NCBI RefSeq assembly: GCF_003610895.1
Contig: NZ_MCAS01000045.1
Coordinates: forward strand, 1-64,000
Direction of reading: 5' to 3'
Source: Paraburkholderia fungorum
GTDB lineage: Bacteria; Pseudomonadota; Gammaproteobacteria; Burkholderiales; Burkholderiaceae
Length of the DNA: 64,000 bases
Made by a program: the position numbers and the translations under genes. The notes beneath the pieces are model-generated. The model saw only the letters and a program-made list of their open reading frames with translations, was not told the DNA's origin and ran no database searches. Shown here one piece after another: positions 51,629 through 61,700 of this stretch; position 1 is the stretch's first letter; each line of letters opens with the position of its first letter.

Positions 51629-53696
51629 TCGTCTGCCGGCGCCCCTTCTCAAGCGCAAGGCAGTAGTTTATGTCCGGCAGTCGACGCAGGCCCAGGTGCA
51701 GATGAACCTCGAGAGCAAGCGTCGCCAGTACGGGCTCGTGGACGAAGCAAAGCGTCGCGGATTTCGCGACATCGAGGTCATCGACGACGATCTGGGCCGA
51801 TCGGCGGGCGGAGCGGTGGCGCGACCCGGCTTTGAGCGCCTCGTGGCATTGCTTTGTGCCGGTGAAGTCGGGGCTGTCCTTTGCCTGGATGCATCACGTC
51901 TTGCCCGTAACGGGCGCGACTGGCACCATCTGCTCGAACTTTGCGGTCTCGTCGAGGCGAGGGTCATCGACCTTGATGGCGTGTATGATCCCTGCCGGCC
52001 GAACGACCGGCTATTGCTAGGCATGAAGGGCAGCATCAGCGAGTTCGAGCTCAACATACTTCGAACGCGTATGCTCGATGCCGCACGTGCCAAGGCTCAG
52101 CGCGGTGAATTGCGCATCAGCGTGCCGATTGGCTACCTCTGGCATCGTGACATCGGGCTGGGTCTCGATCCAAACCAGCGACTGCAGGAAGTGATACGCC
52201 TGATCTTTACTCGATTTCGTGAACGGGGTAGTGCGCGACAGACCTTCCCGTCGTTGCGATCCGAGCAGGTCCACTTCCCACGCCCGACTGATCGCACGAG
52301 CCTGACGCACTTCGACTGGACGCTGATACGTTACCGTAACGTGATCTCGGTGCTCAGGAATCCGTTCTATGCCGGGGCCTATGCTTATGGTAAGAGCGGG
52401 AAGCAGACAACCATCGTCGATGGCCGTGCACACAAGAGCTACAAGCACCCCAAGCCGTTGGAGGAGTGGGAGGTTCTGCTCAAGGAGCATCACGAAGGCT
52501 ACGTCGACTGGGCAGAATTCGAGCGCAACCAGAAGCTGCTCGCTGCCAACGCCTACGGCAAAGCCGGCGACGTAAAATCGGGGCGTGGTGGGCGAGCCTT
52601 GCTGGCAGGTCTGCTCGGTTGCGCCCGCTGCGGACGCCGCTTGTCGGTAGCCTATACTGGACGCACACCGCGACCGGTCTACCGATGCTATCGCTTTGAC
52701 CTGCCACCGAAGTGCATGAGCTTCGGTGGCTCGCGCATAGACGCCGCGATTGCGAGAGAACTGATGCAAGTCGTGGAGCCAATAGCGATTGAGGCGGCCT
52801 TGCAGGCCGAGCAAATGCATATGGACAGCCTGAATGAGCAGCGGCGGATCATCGAGCTCGACCTGCAGCAGGCTCAATACGAAGCCACACTGGCAGAACG
52901 ACGCTACGCCGCCTGCGACCCTGATAACCGTTTGATTGCCGCGCAGTTAGAGAAGAACTGGGAAGCGGCGTTGCGTCGCGTACAGGCCTGCCAGGCACGT
53001 CTGGAGACTGCGCGCACACCAGCGCCAGCCAGCCCTGCTCCTGACTTCACCCAGCTTGCCGAGGACCTCAACGTCGCCTGGAATGCTCCGGGTGTCACCA
53101 TGCGCATGCGCCAGCAACTGGCTCGGGCGCTGATCGTCGATATCGTTGCGGACGTGGATGAGACGACGCGTGAAGTTAATCTCACGATTCACTGGCAAGG
53201 AGGCCAGCATTCACAGTTGCGCATCCGCAAGCCCAAGACAGGCGAACACGGATGCAGCACGTCTGACGAAGCGCTCGTAGTCATCCGCAGCATGGTTACC
53301 CGATGGTCTGATCAGGACATCGCCGCATCGCTAAACAGGATGGGCATACGGACGGGCCAAGGCAAGACCTGGACTGCGCATCGGGTTAGATCCGTACGGC
53401 ATGTGCGAGACATTCACGCCTATAAGTCGGCTGAGAAGGAAGGTGAGTGGTTGACGATGTCCGAGGCAGCGGAAGTGCTTGGCGTCACCAATCATGTCAT
53501 CCGCCGCCTGATCAAGGACCGGATCCTGCCCGCCGAGCAAGTGATGGCCGACGCTCCATGGCAAATCCGTGCAAGCGACTTGCATACCGAGGCGGTGGGC
53601 GTTGCGCTGACCACCCGGAAGCTTCGCCCGTGTCGCGGCGCCATCGAAGGGCAACTCTCAATGTTTATCGAGGATTCAGCAGGAGGTGCACAATGA
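51615..53696 (+). CDS. Large serine recombinase
   Basis: The 693-residue protein has an N-terminal resolvase domain with catalytic Ser23 in VYVRQST, then IEVIDDDLGRSAGGA, LCLDASRLARNGRDWHHLLE and EFELNILRTRM. A recombinase domain follows (about 150-270, NPFYAGAYAYGKSG), then a zinc-ribbon (GLLGCARCGRRLSVAY and RCYRFDLPPKC) and a coiled coil; a C-terminal helix-turn-helix is visible (WLTMSEAAEVLGVTNHVIRR). It should integrate, excise or transpose DNA between short att-like sites. ATG 51615 follows AAGGAG by eight bases. The gene is intact. Confidence 0.93.
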   Translation: MTNVDRLPAPLLKRKAVVYVRQSTQAQVQMNLESKRRQYGLVDEAKRRGFRDIEVIDDDLGRSAGGAVARPGFERLVALLCAGEVGAVLCLDASRLARNGRDWHHLLELCGLVEARVIDLDGVYDPCRPNDRLLLGMKGSISEFELNILRTRMLDAARAKAQRGELRISVPIGYLWHRDIGLGLDPNQRLQEVIRLIFTRFRERGSARQTFPSLRSEQVHFPRPTDRTSLTHFDWTLIRYRNVISVLRNPFYAGAYAYGKSGKQTTIVDGRAHKSYKHPKPLEEWEVLLKEHHEGYVDWAEFERNQKLLAANAYGKAGDVKSGRGGRALLAGLLGCARCGRRLSVAYTGRTPRPVYRCYRFDLPPKCMSFGGSRIDAAIARELMQVVEPIAIEAALQAEQMHMDSLNEQRRIIELDLQQAQYEATLAERRYAACDPDNRLIAAQLEKNWEAALRRVQACQARLETARTPAPASPAPDFTQLAEDLNVAWNAPGVTMRMRQQLARALIVDIVADVDETTREVNLTIHWQGGQHSQLRIRKPKTGEHGCSTSDEALVVIRSMVTRWSDQDIAASLNRMGIRTGQGKTWTAHRVRSVRHVRDIHAYKSAEKEGEWLTMSEAAEVLGVTNHVIRRLIKDRILPAEQVMADAPWQIRASDLHTEAVGVALTTRKLRPCRGAIEGQLSMFIEDSAGGAQ

Positions 53697-53697
53697 A

Positions 53698-53944
53698 CGC
53701 CCCGTCGTCATGGGCCTGGAGGTGTCGCGGCTAGCCCGAAACAATGCTGACTGGCATCGGCTTCTGGAAATCTGCGCGCTCGCTGATACGCTGATTCTCG
53801 ATGAGGACGGGATATATGATCCAGCAAGCTTCAATGACCGGCTCCTGCTTGGGCTCAAAGGAACAATGAGTGAAGCGGAGCTTCATGTTCTCAAAGCGCG
53901 TCTACGAGGCGGCATTCTTAACAAGGTGAATCGAGGCGAGTATC
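53698..53944 (+). pseudogene. Internal fragment of a second serine recombinase gene
   Basis: The frame carries VMGLEVSRLARNNADWHRLL, DTLILDEDGIYDPASFNDRL and GTMSEAELHVLKARLRGGIL, the middle of a resolvase domain different from the one just upstream. The catalytic Ser region and everything after NKVNRGEY are missing. The fragment lies exactly between the upstream recombinase stop and the IS3 remnant. Confidence 0.85.
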
Positions 53945-54107
53945 GGTGCCAGCAAAGAAAAAGACCTCGAACCAGTCGTTGGAATCTCCGCGATCTGAGG
54001 AGTCAGACCAACTGCTTCGTGAGAATCAGCAGTTACGCGCGGAGGTCGCGTACCTAAAAAAATTCAATGCCTTGGTTCTAGCAAAGAAGTTGGCGCGGCA
54101 GAAATAG
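53945..54107 (+). pseudogene. 3' part of IS3-family orfA
   Basis: The frame reads PAKKKTSNQSLES, then LLRENQQLRAEVAYLKKFNA and a stop at 54107: the leucine-zipper end of OrfA. The helix-turn-helix is absent. A run of seven A at 54056-54062 allows a -1 shift into the open orfB frame, as in this family. Confidence 0.8.
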
Positions 54108-54115
54108 CCAAAATA

Positions 54116-54952
54116 GTGCTTGAACTGAGGCAGGAATTCCCCTTGACCGATCTTCTCCAGGCTGCAGGGTTGCCACGCAGTACGTACTACTATCGGGTCA
54201 AAACGTTAGCCGCCTCAGACCGGCATGGTGGGCTCAAGGCGAAGATTCAGGCTGTCTATGCTGCACATCGCGGCTTGTATGGCTATCGTCGCATCACCTT
54301 GACTATCCGCAGTGATGGCGAGCTAGTCAATCACAAGAAGGTGCAGCGCCTCATGAACGAATTGGGATTCAGGTCGAGGGTGCGCCGGAAGAAGTTCCGG
54401 TCGTACCAGGGCGAGGTCGGCGAGGCCGCTCCGAACCTGCTCAATCGTGAATTCACCGCGTCGGGCCCAAACGAGAAGTGGGTTACCGATGTGACCGAGT
54501 TCCGGGTCGCGGGGAAGAAGCTGTACCTTTCTCCGGTCATGGACCTCTACAATGGGGAAATTGTTGCCTACGAGTCGAGCCATCGCCCCGACTTCCCGAT
54601 GGTCATGGGCATGCTCAAGAAAGCTGTCAAGAAACGCGGAAATGCGGCTACACCGATGCTTCATTCAGACCACGGTTGGCACTATCGCATGCAACCGTAC
54701 CGAGCGGCACTGGCGCGCTACGGAATGAAGCAAAGTATGTCGAGAAAAGGAAATTGCTTCGATAACGCGGCCATGGAAAGCTTCTTTGGCACTCTGAAGG
54801 CCGAGTACTTCCATCTCACGGACTTCGAAGACGTCGACGCATTACGGGTAGGCCCGAAGGGCTACATCGACTACTACAACCGGCACCGCATCAAATCGAA
54901 ACTTGGTGGACTGAGTCCCGTGGAATATCGAATGCGAGCGGGAAAAAATTAA
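54116..54952 (+). CDS. IS3-family transposase OrfB
   Basis: The 278-residue protein has the HTH_21 region (LRQEFPLTDLLQAAGLPRST, YYYRVKTLAA) and the DDE integrase core: NEKWVTDVTEF (first D), MLHSDHGWHYR (second D) and NCFDNAAMESFFGTLKAEYF (E). The last helix GGLSPVEYRMRAG is complete. GTG 54116 is a nominal start; expression is more likely by -1 frameshift from orfA at the A7 run. With orfA truncated the element is probably immobile unless helped in trans. Confidence 0.93.
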   Translation: MLELRQEFPLTDLLQAAGLPRSTYYYRVKTLAASDRHGGLKAKIQAVYAAHRGLYGYRRITLTIRSDGELVNHKKVQRLMNELGFRSRVRRKKFRSYQGEVGEAAPNLLNREFTASGPNEKWVTDVTEFRVAGKKLYLSPVMDLYNGEIVAYESSHRPDFPMVMGMLKKAVKKRGNAATPMLHSDHGWHYRMQPYRAALARYGMKQSMSRKGNCFDNAAMESFFGTLKAEYFHLTDFEDVDALRVGPKGYIDYYNRHRIKSKLGGLSPVEYRMRAGKN

Positions 54953-54985
54953 CGCTTCAACGTCCAACTCTCGGGGGTCAGTTCA

Positions 54986-55261
54986 AATCCGGGGCGGTTC
55001 ATTGCGCAAAGCGTGAAACAGGAGGGCTGGATGCCCTCGCAGACAAATGCGAATCACACGGCCGAATCAAAACATGCGCTCAAGGTTGCGGCATGTTTGC
55101 AGTGTGAATACGGGGTGCACTACAAACAACCGACTCACGGGAAAACGGGTTATGCAGATGGTATGGACGCCTCCCCCCGGAAGCGGGTTGTCGCGATCGC
55201 GTTCCCCCGAAATGTGCGATGGTAATCATGCTCGTCAACCGTTCTTCAAGGAGAATCCGAA
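54986..55261. other. Region between the IS3 and IS110 transposase genes
   Basis: It includes GC-rich hairpin potential (for example CCCCCCGG and a following GCGGG near 55172-55186) and the leader of the IS110 gene. In IS110-type elements such non-coding ends can encode a bridge/seek RNA, but no defined RNA was recognised. Confidence 0.4.
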
Positions 55262-56275
55262 ATGAAGCTCACGATCATCGGGATGGACATTGCGAAGCAA
55301 GTGTTTCAACTTCACGCATTCGATCCGCAAAACGGCCAAGTCGAACGGTTCAAACTCAAGCGTGCACAAGTGCTCGAGTTCTTCGCGAAACGAGCGCCGT
55401 CAACTGTCGTGATGGAAGCCTGCGGAAGTGCTCACGACTGGGCGAGGCGATTGCAAGCACTCGGACATGAGGTGAAGCTCATATCTGCTCGCTCGGTACG
55501 CCCGTTTGTACTTCGGAACAAGACTGATGCGGCCGACGCGCGGGCGATCTGCACCGCTGCTCAACAGCCAGAGGCACGTTTTGTCGCGATCAAGAGCGAA
55601 GCTCAGCAGACCGTTCTCGCGATACATCGGGTGCGAGCTCAGCTGATGAAGTTTCGCATTATGCAAACTAACGCGTTACGCGGCTTGCTCTATCAATTCG
55701 GTGAGGTTTTGCCTGAAGGCTATCGGGCCTTCAGCAAAGTGTTTCCAGCGGCGCTGGCACGCGCCGCTGAACGTCTGCCAGCCATGCTCATCGACAGTTT
55801 AAGGGAACAATGGGCGCGTGCCCAGGATACTGATCGAGAAATGGCCGTACTAGAGCGGCGCCTCAATCACTTATTTCGCCACAACCTGGATTGTCAAAAA
55901 ATTGCCGATATTCCCGGCGTAGGACTTCTGACTGCAACAGCAACGGTCGCGGCAATAGGCGACGTGCGCACCTTCAAATCGGGACGCGAATTCGCGGCTT
56001 GGCTGGGGCTCGTGCCGCGGCAGTCTGGAACCGGTGGCCGGGTGCGGCAGATGGGTCTGAGTAAGCGGGGCGACACTTATTTACGCACCCTACTAATGCA
56101 CGGCGCCCGCTCGGTGATCATTCAAGGCAAACGATCCGATTGGGTTGACGGGTTGCTCAAACGTAGACCATTCAACGTAGCGGTTGCCGCTGTCGCAAAC
56201 AAGTTGGCAAGAACCATCTGGGCGGTGCTGGCGCGACCGGAAAAATATCAGACTTCGCCGACTGCAAGGGCTTAG
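55262..56275 (+). CDS. IS110-family transposase (DEDD)
   Basis: The 337-residue protein begins MKLTIIGMDIAKQVFQLHAF with the first Asp of the DEDD RuvC-like domain, then VVMEACGSAHDWARRL (Glu) and KTDAADARAICTA (Asp pair). The C-terminal transposase-20 domain has IPGVGLLTATATVAAIGDV and LGLVPRQSGTGG with the catalytic Ser. It uses a recombinase-like, RNA-guided mechanism known for this family. AAGGAG precedes ATG 55262. The gene is intact. The C-terminal tail suggests the IS1111 or IS110 subgroup, which I could not separate. Confidence 0.95.
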   Translation: MKLTIIGMDIAKQVFQLHAFDPQNGQVERFKLKRAQVLEFFAKRAPSTVVMEACGSAHDWARRLQALGHEVKLISARSVRPFVLRNKTDAADARAICTAAQQPEARFVAIKSEAQQTVLAIHRVRAQLMKFRIMQTNALRGLLYQFGEVLPEGYRAFSKVFPAALARAAERLPAMLIDSLREQWARAQDTDREMAVLERRLNHLFRHNLDCQKIADIPGVGLLTATATVAAIGDVRTFKSGREFAAWLGLVPRQSGTGGRVRQMGLSKRGDTYLRTLLMHGARSVIIQGKRSDWVDGLLKRRPFNVAVAAVANKLARTIWAVLARPEKYQTSPTARA

Positions 56276-56689
56276 ACGCGACGATCCACAACATCCACAA
56301 CTTCTTCAAGGAGCGCAAGCAAGTGCTGCATGATGGCTAACAGGTTGGACCGGGGCGAGGAAAACCCGATAGGGAAGATGAACCATTGTGTTCGATATGC
56401 AGATGAGGACCTCGCCAGCGAATTCCATTAGGGCCAGCAGGCAGCTACCAGCCTGCACGAACGGGCCGGACATAAGCGTGCTGCCTTAACCTGCCAGTCA
56501 AAATCGTGGAACTGTTTGCAATCCGGGAGGCGTCCACATAAGACCTTCCCTAGCTCCGATCTCTTCGGGAGCGTGCACAACACGGCCATGGTTGTGGGCC
56601 GTCGCGTCAACGCCACCACGCGGGCGTGTTGAACCCTGCCTCACTCACTTACCTCGACGTATAGAGGTGCGCCGAGGCAAACGGGGCGA
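56276..56689. other. Non-coding 3' flank of the IS110 element
   Basis: The sequence after the stop, including GGCTAACAGGTTGGACCG near 56335, resembles conserved 3' flanks of IS1111-type elements, so it may be part of the element and carry its guide RNA. Short frames here lack initiation signals. The right boundary could not be set. Confidence 0.4.
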
Positions 56690-58060
56690 TCATGCGGCCG
56701 GCCTCGCGTTTCCCCTATCGCCGATGGCCCGAGCATCGTCGTATTCGCGCGAGATGTCCTTGTTCGTGTAATCACCAAGCATCGATGCGGCGATAAGGCT
56801 GAGTGCCGCACACGCCAGAATATAGACCGCGATTGCATAGCCCGAATGGTAGTAAGCAAAGAGCGCGGTCGCAATCAGCGGTGCAGGGCCGCCGGCAATG
56901 ACCGAAGCCAACTGGTAACCCATTGATGCACCGCTGTAACGCAGCCGTCCCGTGAAGGATTCAGCGATCAAAGCGGCTTGGGGACCGTACAACATCGAAT
57001 GCGGTACCAGCGAGAGCACGATGGCGGCGAAGACCCACATCGGATCCTTCGTGTCGACCATTGCAAAATAGAGGAAGCCGAATACGCCCACGACGGCCGC
57101 GCCGATCATATACATTCGCCGCCGCCCGATCAGATCGGACACATGGCCAAAGAACGGGATGGTGAAGAATTCCAGCACGGAAGCCGCCAGCACCGCCATC
57201 AGCAACAGGTTGCGTGACGCGCCCAGGGTCGTGACGCCATAGGTGAAGACGAACGCCGTGAAAATATAGAACGGTGCCTGTTCGGCCATGCGTGAAAAGG
57301 CCGAGAGAAGGATATCTTTCGGCTGGCGGCGCAACACCTCGAGCATCGGCGTCTTCTCGATTTTGTGCTCAGCCAGGAGCCGTGCGAAGATCGGCGTCTC
57401 GAGAATATTCAGGCGGATGTAGAGGCCAATCGCGACCAGTATGATGCTGAGGAAGAACGGTACGCGCCAGCCCCACGTGAGGAAGCCGCTGCCGGAGATC
57501 TGACTCATGGCCAGCACGGCGAGGTTGGCCAGGAACAGTCCCGCTGGCACCCCGAACTGCGGCCAGGAGGCGACGAAGCCGCGATGCGCGTTGGTACGTG
57601 CCCATTCCATCGACATCAGGACCGAGCCACCCCATTCGCCGCCGACACCCACCCCCTGGATGAAGCGCAGCACCGTAAGCGCGACGGCGCCCCAGACGCC
57701 GATCGTCGCATAGGTCGGAACAAAGGCCACGGCAAACGTGGCCAATCCCATCAGCAGTAGCGTCACGATTAGCGTGGCCTTGCGGCCGATGCGATCACCG
57801 TAATGGCCAAAAATGGCGGCACCAACCGGCCTCGCTACGAAGCCGACGGCATAGATGAGAAAAGCCTGCAGTGTGCCGACGAGTGGGTCCGAACCTGGGA
57901 AATACAGCTTCGCGAAAACCAGACCGGTGACAATACTGTAGAGGAAGAAGTCATACCATTCGATCGTGGTACCAACCGTGCTGGCGACGACGGCACGGCG
58001 CAACTGGCGCCGGGAGTCCTCATCGGAGAGGGGCAGCGCCCCCGAGTGCGTGGCAGCCAT
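56690..58060 (-). CDS. MFS transporter, metabolite:H+ symporter (MHS) type
   Basis: The 456-residue protein has 12 predicted membrane helices and MHS motifs: GTTIEWYDFFLYSIVTGLVF at the start, GAAIFGHYGDRIGRKATLIV in loop 2-3, LRFIQGVGVGGEWGGSVLMS in helix 5, and GHVSDLIGRRRMYMIGA in loop 8-9. Relatives carry shikimate, 2-oxoglutarate, benzoate-type acids or osmolytes with protons. The substrate is not evident. GGGGGA lies upstream of ATG 58060. No catabolic gene is adjacent. Confidence 0.93.
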   Translation of the reverse strand: MAATHSGALPLSDEDSRRQLRRAVVASTVGTTIEWYDFFLYSIVTGLVFAKLYFPGSDPLVGTLQAFLIYAVGFVARPVGAAIFGHYGDRIGRKATLIVTLLLMGLATFAVAFVPTYATIGVWGAVALTVLRFIQGVGVGGEWGGSVLMSMEWARTNAHRGFVASWPQFGVPAGLFLANLAVLAMSQISGSGFLTWGWRVPFFLSIILVAIGLYIRLNILETPIFARLLAEHKIEKTPMLEVLRRQPKDILLSAFSRMAEQAPFYIFTAFVFTYGVTTLGASRNLLLMAVLAASVLEFFTIPFFGHVSDLIGRRRMYMIGAAVVGVFGFLYFAMVDTKDPMWVFAAIVLSLVPHSMLYGPQAALIAESFTGRLRYSGASMGYQLASVIAGGPAPLIATALFAYYHSGYAIAVYILACAALSLIAASMLGDYTNKDISREYDDARAIGDRGNARPAA

Positions 58061-58233
58061 TTGACATCCCCCACAAAAAGGGCGACATCATGTATAGACC
58101 ATTTTCACGATGAGTGGTTCCGGCGGCGGCAAGGAACGCGTCACGATGACAAGCATGTGCGTCTCGGCAGGCCGCCGATGCCGTCGGACTCGATGCGGTT
58201 ATCCGGCAACCCGTTGGTGCCGCGGCACTTGGC

Positions 58234-58401
58234 TTACGGGCTCTTGAAGAATCTCAAATAGAGGGCTGCAAACACCAGGACAATGCCGATGTTCACTATC
58301 AGCCGTTCCCGGAATCGATTCTTGAAGAACAATAAATCTAAGCTAACGACAACGGCTATCAACACCACAACGTAAAGTACGACGGAAGTGTTCCTTGTCA
58401 T
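58234..58401 (-). CDS. Two-helix membrane microprotein, 55 aa
   Basis: ATG 58401 opens a frame coding for MTRNTSVVLYVVVLIAVVVS, then LDLLFFKNRFRERLIVNIGI and VLVFAALYLRFFKSP. Two transmembrane helices flank a basic loop (FKNRFRER), so the loop should be cytoplasmic. I recall similar short membrane proteins in Burkholderia genomes. A weak ribosome-binding site (GGTGATTGG) precedes the start. It is transcribed in the same direction as the transporter downstream. Function unknown. Confidence 0.6.
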   Translation of the reverse strand: MTRNTSVVLYVVVLIAVVVSLDLLFFKNRFRERLIVNIGIVLVFAALYLRFFKSP

Positions 58402-58798
58402 CCCAATCACCAGTTCGAATAGATCAAGAGCTCATTACCTATGGAGTTCCCGGATTTGCCCCTGGGAATTCGCTGAAGTACAAACAGGGCAGGAGCGAGG
58501 ATCCGGAGCGCCTCGTCAAGCACGTTTCTTAAATTATCGACGCGTACGGGGGTGGGATCTCATAGCGACACTCGCGCTGAATCCCGGCCTTGCGCGGCGC
58601 GATGTCAATCAGCGTCACAGTCGTGCCATCCCTGCTTGCGATCAGGCGCAGCGCGCGACACATGCGGCTGGTTTCAAGCTCGCGCAATGTCAACAGACTC
58701 GGTTTGCCTCCCCAGCAAGGGATTCGCTTTTCGGTGGCAAGCTCGTGCAGATTAGCCAACGAACATCGGCTACGCTGCGACTATTCCCAGCGTGCCGT
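58402..58798. other. Intergenic region, possibly a small unknown gene
   Basis: A 76-codon minus-strand frame (58529-58759) starts with TTG and has balanced composition, but no ribosome-binding site or known motif. Nothing else was recognised. Confidence 0.3.
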
Positions 58799-61700
58799 TT
58801 AAGATGCGATTGCCCAATGGCTATTGCTATCGAGCAACGGCTGCAACGCCGGCGCGAGCGACTTCAGAAACTGCACCGCCATCGCACTCGTAAAATCGTA
58901 GCGGGCCGCATACGGTTCGTGAACGTAAGCGGTCAACGCACCAAAGAAACGGTCGCCGAACGCGAACACAAAAATTGCGGTCCGGTTGACCTTGCGCGAC
59001 TCGATCAGCCGGGCACCGGGCGCAAACACGTCGAAGCGCTGGTCGCCCGTACCGGTTTTGCCGTACACCGCGAGCGTCTTGCCATCGGGGAACGTCATGC
59101 CTTGGGCAAGGCGCCTTGCGGTGCCGCCCTGCACCACATCGCTCAACAACTCACGCACCACGTTGACAATCTGTGGCGACACCATGGCCCGCGGGGCCAC
59201 CGACGCTCGCGTGAAATGCGTCTCGTACGGCGTATCCTTCGCGAAGTCGAGTCGCGCGATGCTTTCCGTCGGCACCTTGTCGCCGCCGTTGACGATGATG
59301 CCGATCAGTTGCGCGAGCGCGGCCGGCCGGTCACCCGATGCACCGATGGCCGCCGCATACGAGGGTGTCAGGTTCGCAAACGGGTACCCTAGCGCCTGCC
59401 ACGATTTGCCGATCGCGTCGTACGCACGCAGTTCCACCATGCGTTTGATCCGGCGGTCCTGCGTCGCGTGGTAGCGCGTCTTGAAGAGCCAGGAATAGGT
59501 GCCAGGACGTACAGCGCGGCTCGCGTTCTGCAACTGGTCGAGCGTTGCGTCCGGATGTTCACGCAGATAGTTGACGGTCCACAACTCCAGCGGATGCACG
59601 CTCGCGATGTAACCGCGATCATTCAGGTTGAAGCGGTCAATCGCGTACTTCTTGTAGAGCTTCGCGAGATCGTCATCCGTTAGCGACGCCGCGGATGTGC
59701 CCTTCAAGGCCGCGCGCATCCGCGCGTCGAACCATGCCTGCGAGCCGTCGGGCGCGATGCTGCGCAGCACCGTCGCAATCTTCGGCGGCGACTTGCGCAC
59801 GCCTTGCAGCAGAATCACCAGCGCTTCGTCGGGAGCCTTGCCATCGTACTTCGTGTAGAAGCGCTTCATGTACACGCGGCTTTCCTGATCGGCAAACCGC
59901 GTGAGATACAGCTTGCGTGTCGCCGGATCGTCGAGCCAGTAGGAAGACGGCCCCGAGGTGTGGATCATCTCGTAGTGCACGACGTCGCGCATCAGACGCA
60001 CGAACACGAGATTCACCGAGTGCTGGAACGCCACGTGCACGGTCAGAATGCGGCCGTTATCGCTCGATTCGAAATTACTGAACGTTTGCGCACCGCCGCC
60101 CGTATAGAACGTCTCGCCCGGGCTGGCTGAATATTTTCTTTCCACCGCGGCATCGAGCATATCCTGCAAGGAGCGGTCCGACGTATGCGCGAGGTAGTCG
60201 AGTGCCCAGCGTGTCAGCACATCCATCGGATCGGGTTTGACGCGTTTGAGCTCCGCCATGCTCAGCGACGCATAACGCGTGTGCAGGTCGGAGACGATCT
60301 GCAGGTACGTGATGACCGTGCGCAGCTTGGCCGTCGAGCCGAGATTCAGGCGCGCGCCCTGGTTGATGTCGAACGGTTCATTCACGCTGTCGGTTTGAAC
60401 CCTCAGCAGGTTCGCGCCGTTGCGCCGTTCAAACAGCGTGAAACTGTAGGCGATCTTCGATGGGTCGTCCTGAGGGCGCAGCATTTCGAAGCCGTATAGT
60501 CCCGCAGCCTGCGCGCCGTCGCGGGTTGCCGCGCTCGCGAGCCGGTCGCTCACCGTCTGCTGAACGGCGTTATTGAGCGTACCGGTCACCTGCAGATCGA
60601 GCCGGTCGAGTTCATAGAAGCCCGGTATGCCGAGCGCCGCCAGTAGATGGGCGCGCATTGAGGTGACTGCCTTGCGGTTGACGAATGATTCGGTCGAATG
60701 GCTGCGCGGCGGTGGACGCAGTTCGATATGCGCGGCGAGCGCCGCATCGCGCAGCGAATGCGAAATGACACCACCTGTCGCCAGCAGCCGCAGATAGCTG
60801 TCGGTCCGGCGCTCGAGATCGCCATAGCCATGATGCAGAAAGTACGACGGCGCGCGCTGCGCGATCATCAGCGACAGAACCTCCCTGAACGCCACCGCCT
60901 GGTCGGCGAGGCTGTCATCGGACGTAGGCACATCGAGGATGCGATTGACTTCGTCGAAGTTACGCCCGTACCACGCGGCAAGGCCGTCGCCAATACCGTT
61001 GATCTCGCCGATGCCAGGAAGCGCCGCAAGCGGCACCGAGTTCAGATAATGCACGACAATCTGGCGGCGTACGGGCATGGTCTGCGGCCCGTCCAGGTAG
61101 GCGCGTACCGAAGCCGATGCGATCTGCCGCAGCTTCTCCGGCGGCGTCTTCGTGCGCCCGCCAGGCGAGTGGCGGAATTTCTCGATCTGCGTGGCGAGCG
61201 TGCTGCCGCCCGGCGTCGATTGATGCCGGTTGAACACGCGTATGCCCTGGTCAACCAGCGCGCGGCTGAAGCGCCCCCAGTCGATCGCGGGGTTGCGGTC
61301 CGGCTGATCCGCGTCGAGCAGGTAACGGTCTTCGATGAACAGCAGCGAGTTGACGACCAGCGGCGGAATCGCCTCGAATCTATTGTAGACGCGGTTCGGA
61401 TAACGTCTGTCAAACAGCGGCGCGCCGGTGCCGTCAAACAATTGCAGGCCTGCCTGATCTTTCTCTTGGTAAGGCAGGAACAGGCCGTCGTCCGCGAGCG
61501 ACAGCATCCGCTCGGAATCGCGCGCCTGTGACGCGACAGCGAAGTCGCGCGCAGTCAGACGCTGCTGGAACGACGGCAATAGCGTGTAACCAAGACGCTC
61601 ATCGTAGGGGCCGTGGGTGGGAAAGCGGATACTGGGGCTCACGCCCTCGCCGAGGGTGAAACCGACGTCGTGCGTCAGTTCGGACAAATAGCGTGCCTGG

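Larger units (their letters stand above)
51126..53696 (+). mobile_element. Three-gene large serine recombinase module
   Basis: Two small accessory genes and a large serine recombinase overlap in one unit. The left side abuts an IS66 fragment and the right side abuts a second recombinase fragment. I could not identify terminal repeats, so the boundaries given are those of the coding block. Confidence 0.6.
53945..54985 (+). mobile_element. IS3-family (IS150-like) element, left end missing
   Basis: It holds the 3' part of orfA, an A7 slippery site and complete orfB. The right tip GGGGGTCAGTTCA ends at about 54985; its reverse complement TGAACTGACCCCC is a typical IS3-family end. The left tip and the 5' part of orfA were lost at the junction with the recombinase fragment near 53945. 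Confidence 0.85.
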
